NCBI RefSeq assembly: GCF_902499115.1
Contig: NZ_CABVPN010000019.1
Coordinates: 62,001-126,000 of the forward strand
Direction: 5' to 3'
DNA length: 64,000 bases
DNA from: Burkholderia diffusa
GTDB taxonomy: Bacteria > Pseudomonadota > Gammaproteobacteria > Burkholderiales > Burkholderiaceae
The position numbers and the translations under genes are program-made. The notes under the pieces were generated by a model. That model made no database searches and was not told where the DNA came from. It worked only from the letters and a program-made list of their open reading frames with translations. Shown piece after piece: positions 54,624 through 63,158 of this stretch (position 1 is its first letter; every line of letters starts with the position of its first letter).

Positions 54624-55053
54624 ATGGAGAAGACAGAAAGCAAAAGTCGAAGGGACGACGGGCTCGCCGCACACGGCGACCACTATCGGCACAGCTGCCG
54701 CGCGCTGGTCGACGGCTTCCGGCCGTTCGGCGATCCGGCGATCCGGCGATCCGGCGATCCGGCGATCCAGCGATCCAGCGATCCAGCGATCCAGCGATCC
54801 AGCGATCCAGGTGCCGATCATCGTCACGTTCCATGCGGCGGACGATCCGAACTACGATTTCAAGCGGTTTTATCAGGAGGTCAAAATGCGCGGCTACGTT
54901 TTGTATCCGGGCAAACTGCCGGCAGTCGATACGGTCCGCGTCGGCTGCATCGGCCACTTCGGCGAAGCCGGCATTCCGAGCGCGGTCGGCGCGATCGCCG
55001 ACACGCTGAAGGCGATGGGCGTGCGCCGCGTGTCCGCCGAAGCCGCGGCCTGA
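54624..55053 (+). pseudogene. phnW: phnW remnant (2-aminoethylphosphonate-pyruvate transaminase), C-terminal fragment
   Basis: Two stretches match the end of PhnW. In the frame from ATG 54624, residues about 10-36 (DDGLAAHGDHYRHSCRALVDG) match the segment before the last beta-strands. In another frame, 54811-55050 encodes VPIIVTFHAADDPNYDFKRF and then RGYVLYPGKL and VRVGCIGHFG, the PhnW C-terminus. Between them lie ten 8-bp repeats that shift the frame. The first two thirds of the gene, with the PLP-binding Lys, are missing; the upstream junction is directly after the promoter. A GGAGA at 54626 may be the original ribosome site. The fragment cannot be an active transaminase. Confidence 0.85.
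54731..54810 (+). repeat. Octanucleotide tandem repeat, ten copies
   Basis: Four copies of CGATCCGG followed by six of CGATCCAG, without interruption (80 bp). It lies inside the phnW remnant and shifts the frame between its two parts; 8 or 11 copies would join them. Such perfect arrays change copy number by slipped-strand mispairing. Confidence 0.97.
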
Positions 55054-55158
55054 CGCGATGTACCCGCCGCACGACGACACGCATCGCCGTGCGGCGGTTT
55101 CGCTTTCTTTTCCCGCCGTGCGCGGCACGGCGCCCGACCCTTACCGGCACGACAACCG

Positions 55159-56547
55159 ATGCGACCCTTCTGGATCGAACAAGCACTGTTCAACGACGGC
55201 GATCTCGCCCCCGCCCTGCAGGGCGCGACGCAGGCCGACGTCTGTATCGTCGGCGGCGGCTTCACCGGGCTCTGGACGGCGATCCAGGCGAAGCAGCAGA
55301 ACCCGGCGCTCGACATCGCGATACTCGAGGCCGACCTGTGCGGCGCCGGCGCGAGCGGGCGCAACGGCGGGTGCCTGCTCACATGGTCCGCGAAATTCCT
55401 GACGCTGCGCCGCCTGTTCGGGGAAGCGGAGGCGATCCGGCTCGTGAAGGCGTCGGAGGCGGCCGTCCAGCACATCGCCGACTTCTGCCGCGCGCATCGC
55501 ATCGATGCGGAGCTGCGGCTCGACGGCACGCTGTACACCGCGACGTCGCGCGCGCAGGTCGGCACGCTCGCGCCGGTGCTCGACGCGCTCGCCGCGTGCG
55601 GCATCCACAGCTACGAGCCTCTGCCGGCCGCCGACGTCGCGCGCCGCTCGGGCTCCGCACGCAATCTCGACGGCGTGTACTCGCCGATCGCCGCGACCGT
55701 GCATCCGGGCAAGCTCGTGCGCGGGCTGCGCCGCGTCGCGCTCGACATGGGCATCCGGATCTACGAGCGCACGCCGCTCGTCGACTTCACGCCGGGGCAG
55801 CCGGCCGTCGTGCGCACGCCGTCCGGCAGCGTGCGCGCGAGCAAGCTGGTGTTCGCGATCAACGCGTGGATGGCGAGTCGCTTCCCGCAGTTCGAACGCA
55901 CGATCGCGGTCGTGTCGAGCGACATGGTCATCACGGAGAAATGCCCGGAACTGCTCGAGCAGACCGGACTCGTCGACGGTGTGTCGGTGCTCGATTCGCG
56001 GATCTTCGTGTACTACTACCGCACGACGGCCGACGGGCGACTGATGCTCGGCAAGGGCGGCAACACGTTCTCGTGGCGCAGCCGCATCGCGCCGGTGTTC
56101 GACCGGCGCTCGCCGTACGAGGCGCGGCTCACGCAGAGCCTGCGCGAATTCTTCCCGTCGCTCGCGGGCGTGCCGATCACCGCGAGCTGGAACGGCCCGT
56201 CGGACCGCTCGGTGACGGGCTTCCCGTTTTTCGGCCGCCTCGACGACGCGCCGAACGTGTTCTACGGCTTCGGCTATTCGGGCAACGGCGTCGGGCCGAC
56301 CTACATGGGCGGGCAGATCCTGTCGTCGCTGGTGCTCGGCCTCGACAACGTCTGGACGCGCAGTCCGATCGTGCGCGGCCCGCTCGGCCATTTCCCGCCG
56401 GAGCCGATCCGCTATGTCGGCGCGCACGTCGTGCGCAATGCGATCCGCCGCAAGGAGCGCGCGGAAGACGAGAGCCGACGGCCGGCGAGGGTCGACACGT
56501 GGCTCGCGAAATTCGCGAGCGCGGCTGGCAAGGCCGACAAGGCGTGA
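55159..56547 (+). CDS. FAD-dependent amine oxidase of a phosphonate cluster (DAO family, PbfD-like)
   Basis: 462 residues. The dinucleotide loop VCIVGGGFTGLWTA (residues 28-41) and acidic end of the second strand (AILEADLCGAGASGRNGG) place it in the DAO/glycine-oxidase fold; a C-terminal FAD block (FYGFGYSGNGVGPTYMGG) closes it. Related oxidases in phosphonate clusters convert 2-aminoethylphosphonate or its N-alkyl derivatives to phosphonoacetaldehyde, the substrate of PhnY. With phnW decayed just upstream, this enzyme would be the cluster's only route to that aldehyde. Substrate is inferred from context. Confidence 0.85.
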   Translation: MRPFWIEQALFNDGDLAPALQGATQADVCIVGGGFTGLWTAIQAKQQNPALDIAILEADLCGAGASGRNGGCLLTWSAKFLTLRRLFGEAEAIRLVKASEAAVQHIADFCRAHRIDAELRLDGTLYTATSRAQVGTLAPVLDALAACGIHSYEPLPAADVARRSGSARNLDGVYSPIAATVHPGKLVRGLRRVALDMGIRIYERTPLVDFTPGQPAVVRTPSGSVRASKLVFAINAWMASRFPQFERTIAVVSSDMVITEKCPELLEQTGLVDGVSVLDSRIFVYYYRTTADGRLMLGKGGNTFSWRSRIAPVFDRRSPYEARLTQSLREFFPSLAGVPITASWNGPSDRSVTGFPFFGRLDDAPNVFYGFGYSGNGVGPTYMGGQILSSLVLGLDNVWTRSPIVRGPLGHFPPEPIRYVGAHVVRNAIRRKERAEDESRRPARVDTWLAKFASAAGKADKA

Positions 56548-56584
56548 CGATGCGATGACGTCACGCGCAACGAAGCGCAATGAA

Positions 56585-56610
56585 AAAGGGACGCTGCGAA
56601 GCATCCCTTT
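56585..56610. terminator. Bidirectional terminator between FAD oxidase and phnR
   Basis: AAAGGGA (56585-56591) pairs with TCCCTTT (56604-56610), with GCT/AGC inside and one mismatch; A and T runs flank it on either side. Confidence 0.7.
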
Positions 56611-56640
56611 GCATTTGGCACGACCGCCCGTGCGGCCGCG

Positions 56641-57369
56641 TCACACGCGCGCGGCTTTCTCACGCGCCACGTTGCCCGCCGAGGGCAGCGCCTGCTCGTG
56701 CGTGCGGCGCATCCGCGCAAGGCCGTGCGCGACGTGCTCGCGCACGAGCGCGACGGTCTTCTCCTCGTCGCCGCTCGCGAGCGCCTGCACGATCTTGTCG
56801 TGCTCGGCCGCCGACACCGCGATCGCGTCCTCCTCGGCCTCGATCGCGGCCTGGCGCAGCAGCCCGAGCTGGCGCACGAGCCGGCGATAGGTGTCGGTGA
56901 GGTGCGTATTGCCGACACCGACCACCATCGCGTCGTGGAACTGCACGTTCAGCTCGGTGTAGCGCGTGACGTCGTGCGTCTTCGCCGCATCCTTCATCGA
57001 CTGGGTGATGCCCTTCAGCACCTTCAGCGTGTCGGGCGAAATGCGTTTCGCGAGCGCGCGCGCGACCGACTCGTCGAGCATCGCGCGCACTTCGTAGATC
57101 TCCTCGGCCTCGCGCAGCGGCACGACGCGCACCGTCACGCCGCGGTTCTTCTCGTTGCGCAGCAGCCCGGCCTGCTCGAGCGCGCGAAACGCCTCACGCA
57201 CGGGGCCGCGCGACACGTTCAACTTGGTCGCGATATCGACTTCGTTGAGTTTCTCGCCGGGCACATATTCGCCGGACACGATCGCGCGCTCGAGCATGTC
57301 CTGGACAAGCATCGCGAGCGACTGGCTTTGCAGGAGTTCGATGGCATTGAGCGCGTTCGGGGCAGTCAT
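56641..57369 (-). CDS. phnR: GntR/FCD regulator of phosphonate use (PhnR)
   Basis: 242 residues. N-terminal winged HTH of GntR type (EVDIATKLNVSRGPVREAFRAL, residues 43-64 in part), then an FCD effector domain with metal-binding pattern residues (D in FHDAMV, His in AAEHDKIV and REHVAHG). This matches the Burkholderia phosphonate-associated regulator family. It sits convergent to the FAD oxidase and has its own operator-like palindrome in its promoter, nearly the same as that in the phn control region. The ligand may be a phosphonate intermediate; repression or activation cannot be decided. Confidence 0.88.
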   Translation of the reverse strand: MTAPNALNAIELLQSQSLAMLVQDMLERAIVSGEYVPGEKLNEVDIATKLNVSRGPVREAFRALEQAGLLRNEKNRGVTVRVVPLREAEEIYEVRAMLDESVARALAKRISPDTLKVLKGITQSMKDAAKTHDVTRYTELNVQFHDAMVVGVGNTHLTDTYRRLVRQLGLLRQAAIEAEEDAIAVSAAEHDKIVQALASGDEEKTVALVREHVAHGLARMRRTHEQALPSAGNVAREKAARV

Positions 57370-57429
57370 GATCGGGCAGGCAGCGAAGCTGCGGATGAGA
57401 ACGAGGGCGCCATGTCGGCGAATGATCGC

Positions 57430-57462
57430 TATATACCCTCACCCCGATATATTGTCAACAGT
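57430..57462 (-). promoter_or_regulatory. phnR promoter with second PhnR operator
   Basis: On the minus strand TTGACA (57453-57458) and TATATA (57430-57435) are 17 bp apart. The palindrome ATTGT-CA-ACAGT (57451-57462) covers the -35, as ATTGT-CA-ACAAT does for the leftward phnA promoter. Autoregulation follows. Confidence 0.7.
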
Positions 57463-57553
57463 TTTCAGTTTCCAATAGCGAGCGCCTCATGCCGGAATGC
57501 GATGAGCGTGCGGCCGGCGCGAGCACGCCGAACCGCACGACGCAGACCAGCCG

Positions 57554-59725
57554 TCAGGCCGTCTGCTTGACCGGGCCCGGATCGCTCTGGCTCGGCTGGC
57601 CCGTCTCGACGTGGCCCGCGAAGCGGCGCACGACATTGTCGTCGCCGCCGCGCAGCGTCGTCGCGGTGATCGTCAGATCGTACCAACCGTGGCTCGACGA
57701 CAGCTCGAAGTGATCCTCGATGCGCTCGCCCGGCTCCAGCGTGTAGGTGCGCGCATGCGCGTGGCTGTATGCGTTGTCGACGACCACGCGGCATGCCGCA
57801 CGGCCGCTGTTGCGCAGTTGCAGGTACACGTGGCGGTTGCGCACGTCGTAGCCGATCTTCGCTTCCGGGTTCGCGTGGCGGCCGTCCGCGGCCAGCCGCG
57901 TGTTGCCCTGGAATTCGCACAGATAGCCGTTCGGGCCATAGGCGGCGAGATGGTAGTCGCCGCGCGCGGCCGACGTGCTCCAGGTGTCGGCGAAACGGTC
58001 GTGCGAGGATACCGCGTAGCGGCGCGGCGGCGTCGCCGGATTGCGGCGGTCGTACACGTAGAACGCGGCGCCCGCGTCACCCGAGTTCGCGAAGTCGAGC
58101 GACACGCTGTCGTCGCGCCCGTTCACGCGGGCATGCACGAACAGCTCGTACGGCAGCGCGCGCGCCGGACGCGTGCCGGGCTCCTGCGCCGGCATCGACT
58201 GCTGCGCGGGCACCTGGTACGCCTGGCCGGCGGTGGCGATGTGCTGCGGCACCGTGAAGCTCACCGTGCGCGTATCGGGCCGCGCGGAGAAGTCGAATGC
58301 CGACGTGAGGTCGCCGCAGACCGACCTGCGCCATGCGCTGATGTTCGGCTCCTGCACGCCGAAGCGCGCTTCGAGGAAACGCAGCACCGACGTATGGTCG
58401 AACGTCTCCGAGCAGACCCAGCCGCCCTTCGTCCACGGCGAGATGATGATCAGCGGCACGCGCGGCCCGAGGCCGATCGGCTGGATGCCGCCCGGGTCCG
58501 CGCCCGGCACCAGCGGGCTCATCTCGCCCGGATACTTGTTCAGGTCGAGCAGTTCGTCGCCGAGGTTCGACAGCAGGTTCGACGACACGATGCCCTGGCC
58601 GCCTGCCCCGCTCGTGACCGGCGGCACCGGCGGCACGACGTGGTCGAACAGCCCGTCGTTCTCGTCGTAGTTGAGGATGAACACCGTCTTCGCCCACACC
58701 TCGGGGTTCGACGTCAGCGCCTCGAGCACCATGTTGATGTAGAACGCGCCGTCGGTCGGCGACGCCTGCGGGTGCTCGCTGTACTTGTACGGCGCGACGA
58801 TCCACGACACCTGCGGCAGCCGGTTCGCCTGCACGTCGGCCTTCAGTTCGGCGAGCGTGTGGTCCGACGCGCCCTTGTCGACCAGCGGGCCGCTCGCGCC
58901 TTCCTTCACCTGGAACTTCTTGAAGAACATCAGCGAATTGTCGGTGTAGTTGTCGGTCGGGTCGCCCGGGATGCCCGTGCCGCCCTGGTACACCTTCCAG
59001 CTGATCTTCGCGTTCTCGAGACGTTCCGCGTAGGTCGTCCACGTGTAGCCGTTCGTGTCGTTGCGCTCGCCGATGCCGGGGCCGTTCGGCTGCGTGCCGT
59101 ACACGTTGCGCGAGTCGATCGTGCCGGTCCACAGGTAGATGCGGTTCGGTGCCGTGTCGGCGTGCGCGGAGCAGAAGTACGCGTCGCAGATCGTGAACGC
59201 GTCGGCCAATGCGTAGTGGTAGGTGAGATCCTGGCGCTTCAGGTAGCCCATCGTCAGCACGTCCTGCTTCTGGTTCACCCACTGGTCCCACTGGCCGTTG
59301 TTCCAGGACAAGTGGCCGCTGCTCCAGCCGTGGTTGGTGCCCGGCTGGAATTCGGTCGTCTGCTTCGGATCGAGGTAGAACGGCAGCACGTACGGCGCGG
59401 ACGGGTCGAGCCCGCGCGAATGGTAGTTCTTCGTGAACACCGACGCCGGCGGCTGCTGCCACACCGGCACACCGCTCGGCAGCAGGTGCGGGCGCGGGTC
59501 GTTGAAGCCGCGCACGCCGCGCAGCCCGCCGAAGTAATGGTCAAACGAGCGGTTTTCCTGCATGAAGATGACGACGTGTTCGACGTCGCGGATCGTGCCG
59601 GTGCGATAGGCGGCCGGCATGGCCAGTGCCTTGCGGATCGCGGGCGGGAAGCCGGCGTAGGCGGCCATCGCGCCGGCGGACTGGGCGGCAAGGCGCAGGA
59701 AATCGCGTCGATTGGTGGCGGACAT
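57554..59725 (-). CDS. Phosphocholine-specific phospholipase C
   Basis: 723 residues from ATG 59725. Twin-arginine signal RRDFLRLAAQSAGAMAAYAG near the N-terminus, so it is exported folded. The catalytic phosphoesterase domain has VVIFMQENRSFDHYFGGLRG and later the NYDENDGLFDH block; two C-terminal beta-sandwich repeats (DUF756 type, about 510-610 and 620-705) end the chain. It releases phosphocholine from phosphatidylcholine and sphingomyelin outside the cell. An in-frame start at 59806 would place residues before the Tat motif. Its neighbours (phosphonate genes) also supply phosphorus. Confidence 0.93.
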   Translation of the reverse strand: MSATNRRDFLRLAAQSAGAMAAYAGFPPAIRKALAMPAAYRTGTIRDVEHVVIFMQENRSFDHYFGGLRGVRGFNDPRPHLLPSGVPVWQQPPASVFTKNYHSRGLDPSAPYVLPFYLDPKQTTEFQPGTNHGWSSGHLSWNNGQWDQWVNQKQDVLTMGYLKRQDLTYHYALADAFTICDAYFCSAHADTAPNRIYLWTGTIDSRNVYGTQPNGPGIGERNDTNGYTWTTYAERLENAKISWKVYQGGTGIPGDPTDNYTDNSLMFFKKFQVKEGASGPLVDKGASDHTLAELKADVQANRLPQVSWIVAPYKYSEHPQASPTDGAFYINMVLEALTSNPEVWAKTVFILNYDENDGLFDHVVPPVPPVTSGAGGQGIVSSNLLSNLGDELLDLNKYPGEMSPLVPGADPGGIQPIGLGPRVPLIIISPWTKGGWVCSETFDHTSVLRFLEARFGVQEPNISAWRRSVCGDLTSAFDFSARPDTRTVSFTVPQHIATAGQAYQVPAQQSMPAQEPGTRPARALPYELFVHARVNGRDDSVSLDFANSGDAGAAFYVYDRRNPATPPRRYAVSSHDRFADTWSTSAARGDYHLAAYGPNGYLCEFQGNTRLAADGRHANPEAKIGYDVRNRHVYLQLRNSGRAACRVVVDNAYSHAHARTYTLEPGERIEDHFELSSSHGWYDLTITATTLRGGDDNVVRRFAGHVETGQPSQSDPGPVKQTA

Positions 59726-59954
59726 GAAGAGGATCCTGTGGGTCGGTAAGGGTGGCGCCGGTCGAGCGGGGCCGGCGGTCGGTGCGTTGCCGCTATTACT
59801 CCGCACCGGCGTGTCCCGGCCGTGACCGGTTCCAGCAGGTTTCTTGCGCTCACCCCCAGCTTTTTTTCGAAGCGACGCCCGGCGCGCCTTTCATCCGGCC
59901 GACACATGCCTGCGCTACGCTGACGCGCGATGAAGAGGGGGGAGAAGCCGAGTC

Positions 59955-60863
59955 GTGTTCGATCAGCTGAAGGCGTTCCACGCGACCGTCCGGCAGGGCA
60001 GCATCACGCGCGCCGCGCGCCACCTGGGCGTCAGCCAGCCGACGATCGCCGCGCAGATCCGGCAAGTCGAGCAGTTGTACGGCGTCGAGCTGTTCTATCG
60101 CAGCGGCCGCAGGCTCGAAGTCACTGAAACCGGCATCGAGCTCCTGCCGCTCGTCGAGAAGATGATCTCGCTCGAGGCGCAGGCCGACATCATGCTGCGC
60201 AACGTCGGCGGCCTGTTCGAAGGACACCTGCGGATCGGTGCGACCGGGCCGTACTACATCATGGACGCGGTCGGCCGCTTCTCGCATGCGCATCCGTCGA
60301 TCGCACTCACGTGCCGGATCGGCAATTCCGAGGAAATCCTGCAGGCGCTGCAGGAATTCCGCATCGACCTTGCCGTGTCGTCGCAGCGCAATGACGCGGA
60401 AGGCCTCGAATGCAAGGTGATCTCCACCGATCCGCTCGTGCTCGTCGTGCATCGCGACCATCCGCTCGCGCGCTTCGACACGATCGACGCCGCGCAGCTC
60501 GCGAACGTGCGGCTGCTGATTCGCGAGGAAGGGTCGGTCACGCGCCGCTGCACGGAGACGATCCTCGCGGCGGCCGGGGTCGCGCCCACGTCGGTCGCCG
60601 AGATCGGCAGCCGCGAAGCGATCCGCGAGGCGATCCTGCATGGCGTGGGCGGCAGCCTGTTTCCGCGCGGAGAGGCCGAGCGTCATCCGGACCTGCGCGT
60701 CGTCGCGCTGCGCGGTGTCGACACGACGATCGACGAATATGTGTACTACCTGAAGGCGCGCCGCCAGAGCCCCGCGATCGATGCGTTCCTCGCGTGCATC
60801 CTGCCGGCGCAGACCGCGACGCACGAGCCAACGCACGCGACGCGGCCGGTGAACGCGCGCTGA
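59955..60863 (+). CDS. LysR-family transcriptional regulator
   Basis: 302 residues from GTG 59955, with GGGGAGAAG about ten bases upstream. HTH in residues 1-60 (AFHATVRQGSITRAARHLGV) and a substrate-binding domain (GHLRIGATGPYYIMDAVGRF). It is divergent from the phospholipase C gene (229 bp apart) and convergent with the lactate permease. Sequence gives no effector; phospholipase C is one possible target. Confidence 0.9.
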   Translation: MFDQLKAFHATVRQGSITRAARHLGVSQPTIAAQIRQVEQLYGVELFYRSGRRLEVTETGIELLPLVEKMISLEAQADIMLRNVGGLFEGHLRIGATGPYYIMDAVGRFSHAHPSIALTCRIGNSEEILQALQEFRIDLAVSSQRNDAEGLECKVISTDPLVLVVHRDHPLARFDTIDAAQLANVRLLIREEGSVTRRCTETILAAAGVAPTSVAEIGSREAIREAILHGVGGSLFPRGEAERHPDLRVVALRGVDTTIDEYVYYLKARRQSPAIDAFLACILPAQTATHEPTHATRPVNAR

Positions 60864-60958
60864 GCCGCCGCGCGTTCACCGGTTCGCGCATTTCCCTGCA
60901 CCTCCGTGGTCATGTCCGGCGCGTGTCCCGCGCCTTCCCTCTTGCTTCCCGCCGTGTG

Positions 60959-62599
60959 TTACTTCGGCAGCGCCGGAATCATCCACGTGAACACGTGCTG
61001 CTGCAGGAACACGAGCACGCCGAGCAGCAGCGTGAGGATCACGCTGTGCCAGAACGTGCGCGCGAACACGACGCCTTCCTGCCCCTTCAGGTCGGTCGTC
61101 GACACGCCCGTGGCGATGTTCTGCGGCGAGATCATCTTGCCCATCACGCCGCCCGACGAGTTGGTCGCGGCCATCAATACCGGATCGAAGCCGAGCTGCC
61201 GCGCCGCGACCACCTGCAGGTTGCCGAACAGCGCATTGCCGGACGTGTCGCTGCCGGACAGGAACACCGCGATCCAGCCGAGCGACGCCGACACGAGCGG
61301 GAACAGCGCGCCGGTCGACGCGACGCCGGTGCCGAGCGTGTAGCTGATGCCCGAGTAGTTCAGCAAATACGCAAGCCCGACGATCATCATCACCGTGATG
61401 ATCGCGATCCACGTCTGCCGCCAGGTCTTGACCACGCATTCGAAGAACGCGCCGACGCCGGTGCGCGTCAGCACGGCCGTGATGACCGCCGAGAGCAGGA
61501 TCGCGGTGCCCGTGCCGAGCGGCTGGAAGTCCCAGATCGCCGCATACGGCTTGTGATACAGCGACACGAGCACCGCGTTGTGCAGGCCCGGCCACTTGAT
61601 CTTCACGTCGCCGATCGCCGCGACGTTCGCATGCACCCAGACGATCACGACCACCGACACGACGATCCACGGCAGCCAGCCGCCGAAGCCCGCGCGCGCG
61701 GCGCCGGCCGCGGCGGGCGCGCTGCGTGCGAGCGCGTATTGCGGATCGGGCTGCGGCTTCCACACCTGCAGGAAGCCGATCGTGACGATCAGCGACGTGA
61801 GCGACGACAGCACGTCGGTGAGCTGGTAGCCGAGGAAGTTCGACGTGACGAACTGAGCGATCGCAAAGCTGCCGCCCGATACGAGCAGCGCGGGCCACAG
61901 CTTCGAGATCGAGCGCAGGCCGCCGTACGCGCCGACCACGTAGAACGGCAGCAGCAGCGCGAAGAACGGCAGTTGCCGGCCGACCATCGCGCCGAGCGTC
62001 GCGGGCGGCAGCGACGTGACCGCGCCGAGCACGGTGATCGGCACGCCGAGCGCGCCGAACGCGACCGGTGCCGTATTGAACAGCAGCGTGTAGGTGAGCG
62101 CTTCGAGCGCGGGGAAGCCGAGCGCGATCAGGAGCCCGCTGGTGATCGCGACCGGCGTGCCGAACCCGGAGATCCCTTCGAGCAAACAGCCGAACGAGAA
62201 CGCGACGACGAGCAGCACGAGGCGGCGGTCGTCGGGCAGGTTGTCGAGCATCCACTGCCGGAACTGGTCGAAGCGGCCCGACTTCACCGCGATGTTGTAC
62301 AGCAGCAGGGCGTTGAACACGATCCACATCACCGGCACGACCGCGAGCGCCATACCGGCGCCGACCGCGTCGAACGCGAGGCCGGCCGGCATGCCCCACG
62401 CACCGATCGCGACCGCGAGGCCGGCGACGAGGCCGGCGAGCGACGCCTGCCACGCTGGCCGGCGCAGCACGCCGAGCGCGATCAGTGCGACCGCGATCGG
62501 GACTACGGCGACGAGGAAAGACAGGAACAGCGAGTTGGCGACGGGCGTCAACGGCTGCGCGAACAGGATGCCGGGCGGCAGGGCTGCGGTGGGATTCAT
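60959..62599 (-). CDS. L-lactate permease (LctP/LldP family)
   Basis: 546 residues with about 13 membrane helices. Conserved blocks of the family are GCLLEGISGFGTPVAITSGLL (in part), NTAPVAFGALGVPI and MAATNSSGGVMGKMISPQNIA. It carries L-lactate, D-lactate or glycolate with protons. GGAG lies five bases before ATG 62599. Its leader holds three tandem hairpins (62612-62747) directly upstream of the ribosome site. No lactate dehydrogenase is nearby. Confidence 0.92.
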   Translation of the reverse strand: MNPTAALPPGILFAQPLTPVANSLFLSFLVAVVPIAVALIALGVLRRPAWQASLAGLVAGLAVAIGAWGMPAGLAFDAVGAGMALAVVPVMWIVFNALLLYNIAVKSGRFDQFRQWMLDNLPDDRRLVLLVVAFSFGCLLEGISGFGTPVAITSGLLIALGFPALEALTYTLLFNTAPVAFGALGVPITVLGAVTSLPPATLGAMVGRQLPFFALLLPFYVVGAYGGLRSISKLWPALLVSGGSFAIAQFVTSNFLGYQLTDVLSSLTSLIVTIGFLQVWKPQPDPQYALARSAPAAAGAARAGFGGWLPWIVVSVVVIVWVHANVAAIGDVKIKWPGLHNAVLVSLYHKPYAAIWDFQPLGTGTAILLSAVITAVLTRTGVGAFFECVVKTWRQTWIAIITVMMIVGLAYLLNYSGISYTLGTGVASTGALFPLVSASLGWIAVFLSGSDTSGNALFGNLQVVAARQLGFDPVLMAATNSSGGVMGKMISPQNIATGVSTTDLKGQEGVVFARTFWHSVILTLLLGVLVFLQQHVFTWMIPALPK

Positions 62600-62611
62600 C
62601 GTGTCTCCGTT

Positions 62612-62787
62612 GTCGACCGGAGTTGGCGCTTCAGCGCCTTACTCCGGTCCCATGCTTCGCGGTCGACCGGAGTTGACGCTGCAGCACTTACTCCGGTCCC
62701 ATGCTTCGCGGTCGACCGGGGCTGACGCTTCAGCACTTACCCCGGCCCCTTGCTTCGCGGTCGACCGGGACTCGCGCATCAGCGCCT
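62612..62787. repeat. Tandem 49/50-bp hairpin repeats in the permease leader
   Basis: Starts of the GTCGACCGG units are at 62612, 62662, 62711 and 62760 (periods 50, 49, 49); the fourth is incomplete. Units 1-3 each form a hairpin: GACCGGAGT with ACTCCGGTC (62615-62623/62641-62649 and 62665-62673/62690-62698), and in unit 3 CCGGGG with CCCCGG (62716-62721/62740-62745). Unit 1 also has an inner stem GGCGCT/AGCGCC. Confidence 0.9.
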
Positions 62788-63158
62788 GCGCACACCTCGA
62801 TCCCGTTCGAACGTCTGTTCCACGGCCGCAACGATCATCCGACGCTTGCGCACGCAACCATGCCGCAGCGCCAACCGATCGGTCGCTTAAAAGAGGTTAG
62901 GAGGCGCATTGCGCTTCCACAAGGAGGGCAAGCCCGATGCGCGCGGTGCCGATACACGGCATCCGCCGCACGTTGAACGGCGGCTGGCGACCCGCTGAGG
63001 CGCGCGTCAGCAATCCGCCGGCGCAATGTTGCTCAACCGGAAAAGGTGACTGACGGGACGCGGGGTGTTTCGTTTGGCATCCGAAGCCTAGACTCGCTGC
63101 ATCGATTCCGCCCGCGCCGACGAAGGCGCGGCTCCGGAACGCTCACGGAGCAAACACG
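62788..63158. other. Intergenic region before the DUF4148 gene
   Basis: No gene is supported. A possible -10, TAGACT (63089-63094), lies 65 bp before the DUF4148 start without a good -35. Promoter elements for the permease on the minus strand must also lie here or within the repeats; none is convincing. Confidence 0.4.

Noticed and set aside
54731..54810. CRISPR array
   Set aside because: The units are contiguous 8-mers without spacers and there are no cas genes in the window.
54516..54827. Minus-strand frame through the octanucleotide array
   Set aside because: Its residues are translations of the tandem repeat (IAGSLDRW-like units) and it lies over the phn control region; no ribosome site.
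62612..62787. CRISPR or attachment-site duplication
   Set aside because: Unit spacing is contiguous with internal dyads and no spacers; there is no integrase or tRNA next to it.
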